This document shows, piece after piece, positions 57,158 through 64,000 of a stretch of 64,000 nucleotides of DNA; positions within the stretch are counted from its first letter, which is position 1, and the number at the start of each line of letters is the position of its first letter. Source of the stretch: Ovoidimarina sp050299695 (GTDB taxonomy: Bacteria > Pseudomonadota > Alphaproteobacteria > Rhodobacterales > Rhodobacteraceae); the NCBI GenBank assembly GCA_050299695.1, contig JBNKWI010000004.1:34715-98714 (forward strand). The letters run 5' to 3'. The notes under the pieces are model-generated. The model ran no database searches and was not told where the DNA came from. It saw nothing but the letters and a program-made list of their open reading frames with translations. The position numbers and the translations under genes are program-made.

Positions 57158-58987
57158 TCAGCGCAGCGCGCCCTGCGCCTTCAATGCATCGAGCTTTGCC
57201 TGGTCGATCCACCAGAAATCCACGCCCCGGTCATAGGTCGGCTTGATCTCCGGGCGGCCGAAGATGTCCCAATAGGCCAGCCAATGGGTGCCCTTGGTCC
57301 ATTGCGGCACCCAGATCTGCTTCGCCCGCAGCACCCGGTCGAGCGCGTGGACGCGGGCGGTGAGCGTGGCGCGGTCCCCGGCGGCGATGATCCGGGCGAT
57401 CAGCGCGTCGACCACCGGGTCCTTCAGCCCGGTCAGGTTGTAGGAGCCGGGCTGGTCGGCCGAGGCGGAGCCGTAGAGCGTGCGCAGTTCGATCGAGGGG
57501 CTGAGCGGCAGGGAGAAGCGGCCGATGGTGATGTCGTAGTCGAAGTTCTCGCGCCGTTCCTCGAATTGCGCCGGGTCGATCAGCGCGTGGCTGGCGTCGA
57601 TCCCGGCGGCGCGGAGATTGTCGACATAGGGGATGACGATCCGCTCGAAGGCGGGTGAGTCGTCGGCGATCTCGAGCTTCAGGACCTCGCCCGCCGCGTT
57701 GCGCCGAAGCCCGTCCTCGCCCACTTCCCAGCCCGCCGCGTCGAGCAGGTCGGAGGCGCGGCGCAGCATCTTGCGGTCGAGCTGGCGCGGGCCGCTGACC
57801 GGCGGCACATAGGCCGGTTCGGTGAAGATCTCCGGCGGGAGCCGGTTGCGGAACTCCTCGAGCACCGCCAGTTCCGCGCCCTCGGGCAGGCCCGACGCCG
57901 CGAGGTTGGAGCCCTGCCAGAAGCTCTGGGTGCGCTCGTAGAGCCCGTAGAACAGGCTTTCGTTCGACCATTCGAAGTTGAACATCAGCCCGATCGCCTC
58001 GCGCACGCGGATGTCCTGGAACTGCGGCCGGCGCAGGTTGAACCAGAAGCCCTGGGCGCCCGAGGGCCGCCCGTCGGGGATCACGTCGCGCTTGACCCAG
58101 CCCTTGTCGAGGGCCGGGAAATCGTAGCCCGTGGCCCAGAGCGCGGAGTAGAATTCCTCGTGGAACACGTAGGCGCCGGCCTTGAAGGCTTCGAAGGCGG
58201 CGGTGTTGTCGGCGTAGTATTCGTAGCGGATGCAGTCGAAATTGTTGGCGCCCACGTTCACCGGCAGGTCGGCGCCCCAGTAGTCGGGGTCGCGGCAATA
58301 GGTGATCGTGCGGCCGGGCTGGACGTCCTTCACGAGGTAGGGGCCCGATCCGAGCGGCGGATCGAGGGTGGACTCGTCGAAGGCCACCGTGTCGTAATAG
58401 TGCCGGGGCAGGATGTAGAGTTCGCCCACCTGGCCGGGCAGGTCGCGGGTGGAGGCGCCGTCCTTGAAGGTGACCTTGACGCGGTGTTCGTCCAGCACCT
58501 CGGCCGTCTCGATGTCCTCGACCGCGACCCGGAAGAGCGGGTTGCCCATGGTCTGGAGCGCCTCGATGGTGAAGACCACGTCGTCGGGCGTGACCGGTGC
58601 TCCGTCGGCGAAGCGCGCCTCGGGGCGGAGCGTGTAGATCACCCAGCTCCGGTCCTCGGGATATTCGATGCTTTCGGCGAGGAGCCCATAGACCGCGTCG
58701 GGCTCGTCATAGGCCCGCGCCAGGAGCGTGTCGTAGAGATAGCCGTAGCCCTGCACCGGTTCGCCCTTCAGGATGAAGGGGTTCAGGCTGTCGAAGGTCT
58801 GCGAGGCGCCGGTCCCGCGGAAGCTCATGGTGCCGCCCTTGGGAGCGTCCGGGTTCACATAGTCGAAATGCTTGAAATCGGGGGGGTATTTCAGCTCGCC
58901 GAAGGTCGAGAAGCCATGGCTCTTCGTCACCTCCCCGGCCGTGGCGGGAAGGGCGAGGAGGAGGGCGAAGGCGAGGGCGAGACGCAT
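57158..58987 (-). CDS. Family 5 extracellular solute-binding protein (YejA-like)
   Basis: A 609-residue periplasmic receptor for peptides or similar (YejA type). It has a signal peptide (residues 1-17, ending PATAG). Conserved stretches are HGFSTFGELKYPPDFKHFDY, then PKGGTMSFRGTGASQTFDSL, and the C-terminal YDRGVDFWWID. In E. coli YejA works with YejBEF to import microcin C-like peptides; no permease genes are nearby. The gene is leftward, upstream of a REP-like element. Confidence 0.9.
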   Translation of the reverse strand: MRLALAFALLLALPATAGEVTKSHGFSTFGELKYPPDFKHFDYVNPDAPKGGTMSFRGTGASQTFDSLNPFILKGEPVQGYGYLYDTLLARAYDEPDAVYGLLAESIEYPEDRSWVIYTLRPEARFADGAPVTPDDVVFTIEALQTMGNPLFRVAVEDIETAEVLDEHRVKVTFKDGASTRDLPGQVGELYILPRHYYDTVAFDESTLDPPLGSGPYLVKDVQPGRTITYCRDPDYWGADLPVNVGANNFDCIRYEYYADNTAAFEAFKAGAYVFHEEFYSALWATGYDFPALDKGWVKRDVIPDGRPSGAQGFWFNLRRPQFQDIRVREAIGLMFNFEWSNESLFYGLYERTQSFWQGSNLAASGLPEGAELAVLEEFRNRLPPEIFTEPAYVPPVSGPRQLDRKMLRRASDLLDAAGWEVGEDGLRRNAAGEVLKLEIADDSPAFERIVIPYVDNLRAAGIDASHALIDPAQFEERRENFDYDITIGRFSLPLSPSIELRTLYGSASADQPGSYNLTGLKDPVVDALIARIIAAGDRATLTARVHALDRVLRAKQIWVPQWTKGTHWLAYWDIFGRPEIKPTYDRGVDFWWIDQAKLDALKAQGALR

Positions 58988-59051
58988 GGGGGGCTCCTGT
59001 GGGGCGCGGTGTCGCCCCGGAGCTTAGCGTGTTGCCCCCACGGGTAAAGCG

Positions 59052-60344
59052 TCAGGCGAGCGCGCCCTCGGCGGTGATCCGGGTCTTGCCGCCGAGCCAG
59101 GGCGCGAGCGCCTCGGGCAGCGTCACCGAGCCGTCCGCCTCCTGGCCGTTCTCCAGGACCGCGATCAGGCAGCGGCCCACGGCGAGGCCGGAACCGTTCA
59201 GCGTGTGGACGAACTCGGGTTTCGCCCCCGCCTCGGGCCGGTAGCGGGCGTTCATGCGCCGCGCCTGGAAGTCGCCGCAGACCGAGACCGACGAGATCTC
59301 GCGATATGTGTTCTGGCCGGGCAGCCAGACCTCGATGTCATGGGTGCGGCGGGCGCCGAAGCCCATGTCGCCGGTGCAGAGGACGACGGTGCGGTAGGGG
59401 AGGCCGAGGCGTTCGAGGATGTTCTCGGCGCAGCGGGTCATCCGCTCGAGCTCTTCGCGGGAGGTCTCGGGGGCGGTGATCGACACCATCTCGACCTTCT
59501 CGAACTGGTGCTGGCGGAGCATCCCGGCGGTGTCCTTGCCGGCGCTGCCCGCTTCGGAGCGGAAGCACTGGGTGTGCGCGGTCATCCGGATCGGCAGGGC
59601 GCCGGCGTCGAGGATCTCGCCTGCGACGGTGTTGGTCAGCGTCACCTCGGAGGTGGGGATCAGCCACCAGCCATTGGTGGTGCGGTAGCTGTCCTCGGCG
59701 AACTTGGGGAGCTGGCCGGTGCCGATCATCGCCTCGTCGCGGACGAGGACCGGGGTGATCATCTCGGTGAGGCCGTTCTCGGTGGTGTGGATGTCGAGCA
59801 TGAACTGCGCCAGCGCGCGGTGCAGGCGGGCGACGGCACCTTTGAGGACGACGAAGCGGGCGCCGGAAAGCTTCGACGCGGTCTCGAAGTCGAGCCCGGC
59901 CTTAACCCCTTGAATTTCGTAGTGTTCCTTGGGCGTGAAACCGAGCTCGGGCGGGGTGCCCCAGCGTCGGAGTTCGACATTGTCGGTCTCGTCGGCCCCG
60001 TCGGGGGTGTCGTCGAAGGGCGCGTTGGGGAGGCCGAGGAGGTAGTCGGCGAGGCGCTGGTCCTCGGCGCGCGCCTCCTCCTCGAGCCGGGCGATCTCGT
60101 CCTTCTTGGCGGCGACGAGGGCGCGGAGCCGTTCGAATTCGGCGTCGTTCCCGGCGGCCTTGGCGGCGCCCACGTCCTTCGAGGCGGCGTTGCGCTCGGC
60201 CAGCGCGGCCTCGGCGGCGGCGATCTTTTCGCGGCGTGCGGCGTCGATGGCGAGCACCTCGGCCGACACGCCCGCAAGCCCCCGCCGCGCCATCCGGGCG
60301 TCGAAGAGTTCGGGGGTCTCGCGGATCGCGCGGATGTCGTGCAT
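59052..60344 (-). CDS. serS: Seryl-tRNA synthetase
   Basis: A 430-residue class II aminoacyl-tRNA synthetase charging tRNA-Ser. It has the N-terminal helical hairpin (coiled coil, about residues 30-110), motif 2 (TQCFRSEAGSAGKDTAGMLR) and motif 3 (NGSGLAVGRCLIAVLEN). MHDIRAIRETPELFDARMAR is the typical N-terminus; the ATG at 60344 was chosen for that reason. The frame extends to 60455, but the extra residues are the translated 11-bp array and are not part of the protein. A repeat array lies just upstream. Confidence 0.96.
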   Translation of the reverse strand: MHDIRAIRETPELFDARMARRGLAGVSAEVLAIDAARREKIAAAEAALAERNAASKDVGAAKAAGNDAEFERLRALVAAKKDEIARLEEEARAEDQRLADYLLGLPNAPFDDTPDGADETDNVELRRWGTPPELGFTPKEHYEIQGVKAGLDFETASKLSGARFVVLKGAVARLHRALAQFMLDIHTTENGLTEMITPVLVRDEAMIGTGQLPKFAEDSYRTTNGWWLIPTSEVTLTNTVAGEILDAGALPIRMTAHTQCFRSEAGSAGKDTAGMLRQHQFEKVEMVSITAPETSREELERMTRCAENILERLGLPYRTVVLCTGDMGFGARRTHDIEVWLPGQNTYREISSVSVCGDFQARRMNARYRPEAGAKPEFVHTLNGSGLAVGRCLIAVLENGQEADGSVTLPEALAPWLGGKTRITAEGALA

Positions 60345-60404
60345 GGGGGGCCTCGGGTCTGAAATTCTGGGGCGGGGTATGGCGGATTTCGGGCGGCTTG
60401 GGAA

Positions 60405-60466
60405 CCGGAATCCGGGGCGCACAACCCGTACACAACCCGTACACAACCCGTACACAATCTGTACAC
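60405..60466. repeat. 11-bp tandem array, copy 2
   Basis: CCGGAATCCGGGGCG (60405-60419) followed by three CACAACCCGTA units, one CACAATCTGTA, and a final CAC (to 60466). It is in the same orientation and header context as copy 1 at 42914-42964. It lies 60-120 bases upstream of the serS start and after the stop of the pentapeptide gene. It could be a promoter element or protein-binding array. Confidence 0.85.
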
Positions 60467-60478
60467 TAGCGGATCGGC

Positions 60479-61933
60479 TCAGCGGTCCGGCGGGGTGTAG
60501 CCGATCTCCCGCTGCCAGGCGCGCCAGCGCGTTTCGAATTCGGGCCAGTCCAGATCTTCAGAGACCCAGTGCTCCAGCGGCGGCTTGCCAGCGACGAGTC
60601 CGGTTGGGAGCATGACCGATCCATCCCCAAATGTTTGGTGTAGCGTCGCGTCGAGTTGGGCATTTCTCAAATCGAGATGTTTGAATCCCGCGCCCCGCAT
60701 CGACTTGGGTCGAAAATCGGTTGAGTTGATTTCGCGGGCTCCTCCGAAATCGACACCTACGAGGCTCGCGCCCTGTAGCTGCATCCCGTTGATCCAAGCG
60801 TACCGAAGGTCAGCGGCATCAAGACGCGCCGACTGTAGCTTCGCCTGTCTCATTCGTGCCTTCCAGAAATTCGCTCCTTTGAGCTTCGCGTACTGAAGAT
60901 CCGAGTTTTCCAGATATGCCATCCGGAAGTTCGCCCATTCGAAGTTCCTGTTCGAAAAGTCATAGCCGCGCAGGTTCGAGTTTCGCAGGTCGAGCTTGTA
61001 TCCCAGCTTTCGCTCATGCGGGATCTGCTCCTTCTCATTGCGACGGCCCAAGACATCTATGGCGACCTGGATGTCTGCTCTTGGCCTGAGAGAGTTGCGC
61101 TCTGGCGCGGCATTCTCTCGAACATAGGCGCAGAGGATTTCCATGATCTGTATGTGGTCACGGAGGCTATCCTGAGCGATACGTTCGAGCGCATAGATGG
61201 CGCCGATCCGGACTTCGAGGTTAGGTTCAGTGTAGGAGAAGACCTGCCAGTCGCCTGTGCGGGCAACGTGGTCGGTTGGAACCTTTTTCAGTTCGACGCC
61301 TTGCCACTCAATTTCCGAAACTTCGATTGGCCATTGCGTGTAGTGGATCGCGACTGGCGCCAACAGTCCGGACGATCTGTCAGTGCGTCGAAGTATTGAT
61401 CTGTCCGGGAGCTTCGGTTCATTTCCTGGATCTCCAGAGACGCTGATTTCTGTTGGTCCGCCTTTCCAGAGGACCGCAGGCCGGCCGATCTTCGAAACGG
61501 ACTTCTCAGTTCCGAGTCCCGCCACCGCCTTGTTGATCCTCTCGGTGACGAGGCCTTCTTCGGCGGCTTTGGTGGTTCTCTCGGTCGTGAAGACGCGGAT
61601 CAGGGCGAGGGGGGTTCCGACGAGGCCGGCGAGGGCGGTCATCAAGCCAACAATGGCGAGGTAGTGGACTCGGCCCGCGAGGATGGACTCCGAAGTGGTT
61701 TTCGGCACTGGCGGCGGGTCAAATCCGAGGTCGTAGAGCGACTTGAGGGTGAGGCCGAGGAGAGTGAGCCAAACGGGTAAGAGGACAATTGCGAACCAGC
61801 CGAGCGCGTTTAGAGCGGGTTTCTTGTGGACGTGGAGTCGCCTTATTGACACGCCGGACAACCAGACGCTGACCATCAAGAGGGCGGCGGCGAAGAGGGG
61901 GTTGGTGACGATGGAGAGGTAGGCGTCGAGCAT
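60479..61933 (-). CDS. Pentapeptide-repeat membrane protein
   Basis: A 484-residue protein with three membrane helices (about residues 10-28, 45-66 and 90-112). A cytoplasmic linker leads to a helical stretch (RIGAIYALERIAQDSLRDHI near 242-261), and then pentapeptide repeats (about residues 314-430) with the A(D/N)LxG pattern (YAKLKGANFWKARMRQAKLQ and LDAADLRYAWINGMQLQGAS). Such domains form right-handed beta-helices. GC is lower than in neighbours (30 of 60 bases at 60841-60900 by hand count, against 41 of 60 inside serS), suggesting transfer. The start was set at ATG 61933 where the first helix begins. Function unknown. Confidence 0.85.
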   Translation of the reverse strand: MLDAYLSIVTNPLFAAALLMVSVWLSGVSIRRLHVHKKPALNALGWFAIVLLPVWLTLLGLTLKSLYDLGFDPPPVPKTTSESILAGRVHYLAIVGLMTALAGLVGTPLALIRVFTTERTTKAAEEGLVTERINKAVAGLGTEKSVSKIGRPAVLWKGGPTEISVSGDPGNEPKLPDRSILRRTDRSSGLLAPVAIHYTQWPIEVSEIEWQGVELKKVPTDHVARTGDWQVFSYTEPNLEVRIGAIYALERIAQDSLRDHIQIMEILCAYVRENAAPERNSLRPRADIQVAIDVLGRRNEKEQIPHERKLGYKLDLRNSNLRGYDFSNRNFEWANFRMAYLENSDLQYAKLKGANFWKARMRQAKLQSARLDAADLRYAWINGMQLQGASLVGVDFGGAREINSTDFRPKSMRGAGFKHLDLRNAQLDATLHQTFGDGSVMLPTGLVAGKPPLEHWVSEDLDWPEFETRWRAWQREIGYTPPDR

Positions 61934-62128
61934 GGGTTGGTCCTGAAATGCGAGGGGAAGTATTGCGGCTCGGGGGGCCTGTGCCAATGGTTTGATGCCC
62001 GCCGGAGGCCCGTGTCGGGGCTGTAAACAGTTTGTTGATCGGCCTTGGAGGGTCGGGATCGGGCCCCGGCGTGGTAGGATGGGGAGGTTCGGAATTACCA
62101 AGTATTTTTGCTGATAGGGGGTATTGGC

Positions 62129-62893
62129 ATGGCGTCCGAGGTCGGGAGAACCCTGAACAATCTTCAGGATGTGTCGCAGATCGTTTCCATTTCGGTGCTG
62201 GCGGCCGCGGCGGCGGGGGCTGTCGGGGCGAGCGCGTTGGCGGCGTCCGGGGTGCTGCCCTGGCTGAGCCTGACGGTGATGTATGGCGAGCGGGTGATCG
62301 AGGCGGGGCCGGCGGTGCAGGGGGGCGGGGCGGTGCTTCTGGCGCTGTTGTGCACGTTCTTTCCCTCGGCGCGGCGGGTTCTCAAGGTGGAGGCGATGCG
62401 GCGGGATTTCACGCTGAAGATGGACGATGTGACGCAGGCCTATTGGGCGGCCCATGCGGCGGACCGGGCCGGGGCGTTCCGGCTCGCGCGGGAGTTCGAT
62501 GCGGTGCGGGAGCGGTTGTTGTTCCTGCGGGATCATCCGGATCTGGAGGATCTGGAGCCGGCGGTTCTGGAGGTGGCGGCGCAGATGAGCGCGGAGTCGC
62601 GGGAACTGGCGCGGGTCTATTCGGACGAGGCGGTGAACCGGGCGCGGGAGCTTCTGGAGCACCGGCGGGCGGATGCGGAGGAGATGTCGGAGCGGATCGC
62701 GCGGGCCCATGCGGCTACGGTGGAGATGCGGCGGCTTCTGGAGGATGTGGAGGTCGAGGAGGAAGTGGTGCGGTCGCGGCTGTCGCGGTTACGCGAGGAG
62801 CTGGGCGATCTGATGCCGGCGATCGAGGCGGCGCCCGGGGCGGAGGTTCCGGTGTTGCGGCGGTCGCTGATCGGGGTGGTTCCGGGGGAGTGA
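62129..62893 (+). CDS. Membrane protein with two helices and a long coiled coil
   Basis: A 254-residue protein. Two hydrophobic segments (about residues 20-43 and 62-80) are followed by a highly charged, mostly helical C-terminal region (about 85-235) with heptad character (EFDAVRERLLFLRDHPDLED, RARELLEHRRADAEEMSERI). The ATG at 62129 has an AGGGGG ribosome site; the frame also has a TTG at 62108. I cannot assign a family. The design fits a membrane-anchored scaffold. Confidence 0.65.
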   Translation: MASEVGRTLNNLQDVSQIVSISVLAAAAAGAVGASALAASGVLPWLSLTVMYGERVIEAGPAVQGGGAVLLALLCTFFPSARRVLKVEAMRRDFTLKMDDVTQAYWAAHAADRAGAFRLAREFDAVRERLLFLRDHPDLEDLEPAVLEVAAQMSAESRELARVYSDEAVNRARELLEHRRADAEEMSERIARAHAATVEMRRLLEDVEVEEEVVRSRLSRLREELGDLMPAIEAAPGAEVPVLRRSLIGVVPGE

Positions 62894-62953
62894 GCGCCGG
62901 GCCGGCCCTGGCCGGCGAGCTGGCGCTATTTCACCGTCCCGCACCGAACGATT

Positions 62954-63028
62954 GTACGGCGGGCTTGCACCATAAAGTGCCCCGATCAGCCGTTGCTGCG
63001 CCACCCCACGGGCAGGCGCTCGCCCGGC
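62954..63028. repeat. Dispersed repeat, copy B (GWRSNG-type)
   Basis: GTACGGCGGGCTTGCACCA, 17 bases, then a 39-base block at 62990-63028 starting CCGTTGCTGCGCCACCCCAC. Both blocks match copy A at 46741-46801 with a few changes. It lies between the coiled-coil gene and the HNH gene. Confidence 0.7.
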
Positions 63029-63065
63029 TTGCACTTGGTGGCGGCGGAAGGGGCAGGCCGATCCC

Positions 63066-63482
63066 TCAGCCCCAATGGGTGTTGGCGCCGCGAAGTCGGG
63101 GTTCGAGCCAGTTCATGTCGAGATCGCGCCGGGTGTAGGCCAGCCCCGCGCCCGGAGGCGGCCAGAGGCTGGCGCCCTTGGTCTGGTTGCAGCCGCGGGC
63201 GCCCGCCTCGTAGGACTTGCAGAGGATCACCGCGTTGATCGCGGTATTGGCGGCGTTGGCTGAGCCGCGCATCTCGCGGTCGGGCACCAGGTGGTCGACG
63301 TCGAAATACATCCGGTCGGTATGGCAGAACTTGCAGTTCTCGCACCAGTAGATCAGGCCGGCTTCCTTCTGGGGCATGTACTGCTCCTCGATGGCGATGC
63401 CGTCGATGGAGCCGATATTGGCCCGCGCGTTCCAGAGGAAGGCGTCGTCGCGGGTGGTGCGGGAGAAGTTCTGACGTGACAT
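63066..63482 (-). CDS. HNH endonuclease-like protein
   Basis: A 138-residue probable nuclease. It has a CxxC/CxxxxxC-type zinc arrangement (Cys47, Cys50, Cys53, then Cys88 and Cys98) around the catalytic DVDH (residues 61-64), with CNQTKG near residue 100, which together form the HNH pattern. The ATG at 63482 begins MSRQNFSRTT; the frame is open upstream without a site. It could cut DNA in a defence or mobile context, but no partner gene is recognised. Confidence 0.75.
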   Translation of the reverse strand: MSRQNFSRTTRDDAFLWNARANIGSIDGIAIEEQYMPQKEAGLIYWCENCKFCHTDRMYFDVDHLVPDREMRGSANAANTAINAVILCKSYEAGARGCNQTKGASLWPPPGAGLAYTRRDLDMNWLEPRLRGANTHWG

Positions 63483-63609
63483 GGCGCCGAGGGTATTCCC
63501 GGACGGCGCGGGTGTCACCGCCCCTTGCTTGCCAAGCCCGGACCCCACAGATAGAAGGCGAGCCAATCCGAAGGGGGGCATGCGCGCCCCGATACACGGG
63601 GTACTAGAG

Positions 63610-63873
63610 ATGTTCGCAACGCCTGCCTATGCGCAAGCGGTTGGGGGAGGGAGTGTCATCGCCAGTTTCGTGCCGCTTTTGCTCTTCTGTATCCCCTTCG
63701 CCATCGGAAACTATTTCCTGGCGAAGCGGATCGAGGGCGCGACCCCGGCGATCTGGGTCGTCGTGAGCCTGATCCCGCTGGTGAACTACTTCTTCTTCTT
63801 TTACGTCGCGTATCGGGTTGTCTTTCAGGTCCTGGACCATCTGAAGGACCTGAAGCAAACATCCGCATTCTAG
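63610..63873 (+). CDS. Small two-helix membrane protein
   Basis: An 87-residue protein beginning MFATPAYAQAVGGG, a YajC-like signal-type start, then two hydrophobic stretches (about residues 18-40 and 47-70, the second being VVVSLIPLVNYFFFFYVAYR) and a basic tail. An ATG at 63580 would add ten residues and has a GGGGGG site; the 63610 start looks more like a natural N-terminus. The family is not recognised. Confidence 0.55.
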   Translation: MFATPAYAQAVGGGSVIASFVPLLLFCIPFAIGNYFLAKRIEGATPAIWVVVSLIPLVNYFFFFYVAYRVVFQVLDHLKDLKQTSAF

Positions 63874-63919
63874 GGAAGAGATCGACGACGTGGACAAGAC
63901 AAGCTCGAAAGGCGCTCCG

Positions 63920-64000
63920 ATGCATCGCAATCTGGCCCTCCCCGTGACGGCGGGTGTCCTCATGGCTGCGGCAGGCGTGACGCCGGCGCAGGCGCAGGCC
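63920..64000 (+). CDS. Start of an exported protein, cut by the window edge
   Basis: Only the first 27 codons are visible: MHRNLALPVTAGVLMAAAGV followed by TPAQAQA, a clean signal peptide ending in a likely AQA cleavage site. An in-frame GTG at 63890 is an alternative start. The rest of the gene lies outside, so no function can be given. Confidence 0.55.
   Translation, partial: MHRNLALPVTAGVLMAAAGVTPAQAQA

Noticed and set aside
60345..60455. An N-terminal extension of serS through the 11-bp array
   Set aside because: The added residues are just the translated repeat; a typical serS N-terminus starts at 60344.

Overview
The window looks like the chromosome of a high-GC alphaproteobacterium of the Rhodobacteraceae (Roseobacter/Rhodobacter type). 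The evidence is the gene content: CckA, an RpoH-type sigma factor, an aglEFGAK alpha-glucoside operon with its LacI regulator, the soxBDAG sarcosine oxidase genes, a DUF1289-ruvX-ccmI run, and candidate CtrA boxes. Protein-coding density is high and many neighbours overlap by 4 bases (ATGA). I see no rRNA, tRNA, CRISPR array, complete insertion sequence or prophage.

Layout: 0-4.4 kb holds rpoH, a small membrane protein, a Gfo/Idh/MocA oxidoreductase, a small exported protein and an orphan polyamine-type binding protein. 4.7-9.8 kb is a leftward chemotaxis operon (STAS, cheY, cheA, cheW, cheR, cheY, orf) without cheB or a receptor. 9.9-19.9 kb is an alpha-glucoside regulon: glk, a GH1 glucosidase and aglR leftward, aglEFGAK rightward, with palindromic operator candidates between. 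20-27.7 kb carries a GST, a TRAP transporter, an agmatinase-family ureohydrolase, an L-2-hydroxyglutarate oxidase-like FAD enzyme and a TDT-family carrier. 27.8-34.7 kb holds guaB, a single-pass protein of unknown function, an RsmB-type RNA methyltransferase and cckA. 35-39.1 kb holds a Pho-box alkaline phosphatase and a three-gene, probably metal-linked ABC system (DUF3299-like, ATPase, MacB-type permease). 39.2-42.8 kb is a leftward TetR-HlyD-ATPase-ABC2 permease operon. 43.6-46.5 kb is a Cache-sensor kinase with a FixJ/LuxR regulator. 47.1-49.1 kb is DUF1289-ruvX-ccmI. 49.3-55.0 kb is sarcosine oxidase, interrupted between soxB and soxD. 55.1-57 kb has two tandem paralogous exported proteins and sodB. 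57.2-60.3 kb has a YejA-like binding protein and serS. 60.4-64 kb is accessory: a lower-GC pentapeptide-repeat membrane protein, a membrane/coiled-coil protein, an HNH nuclease and small membrane or exported proteins.

How the genes may work together: imported alpha-glucosides are split by AglA, and perhaps beta-glucosides by the GH1 enzyme, and the glucose is phosphorylated by Glk, all under AglR. CckA would drive the CtrA relay. One consensus CtrA box lies upstream of cckA and a one-mismatch box upstream of the chemotaxis operon, suggesting that cell-cycle/motility control touches both. Sarcosine oxidase feeds glycine and one-carbon units and releases peroxide.

The most unusual DNA is non-coding: a 44-bp perfect palindrome inside a dispersed repeat at 21.1 kb, an 11-bp tandem array present at two distant loci (42.9 and 60.4 kb), and two further families of dispersed repeats. 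All family assignments come from reading motifs by eye; no database search was run.
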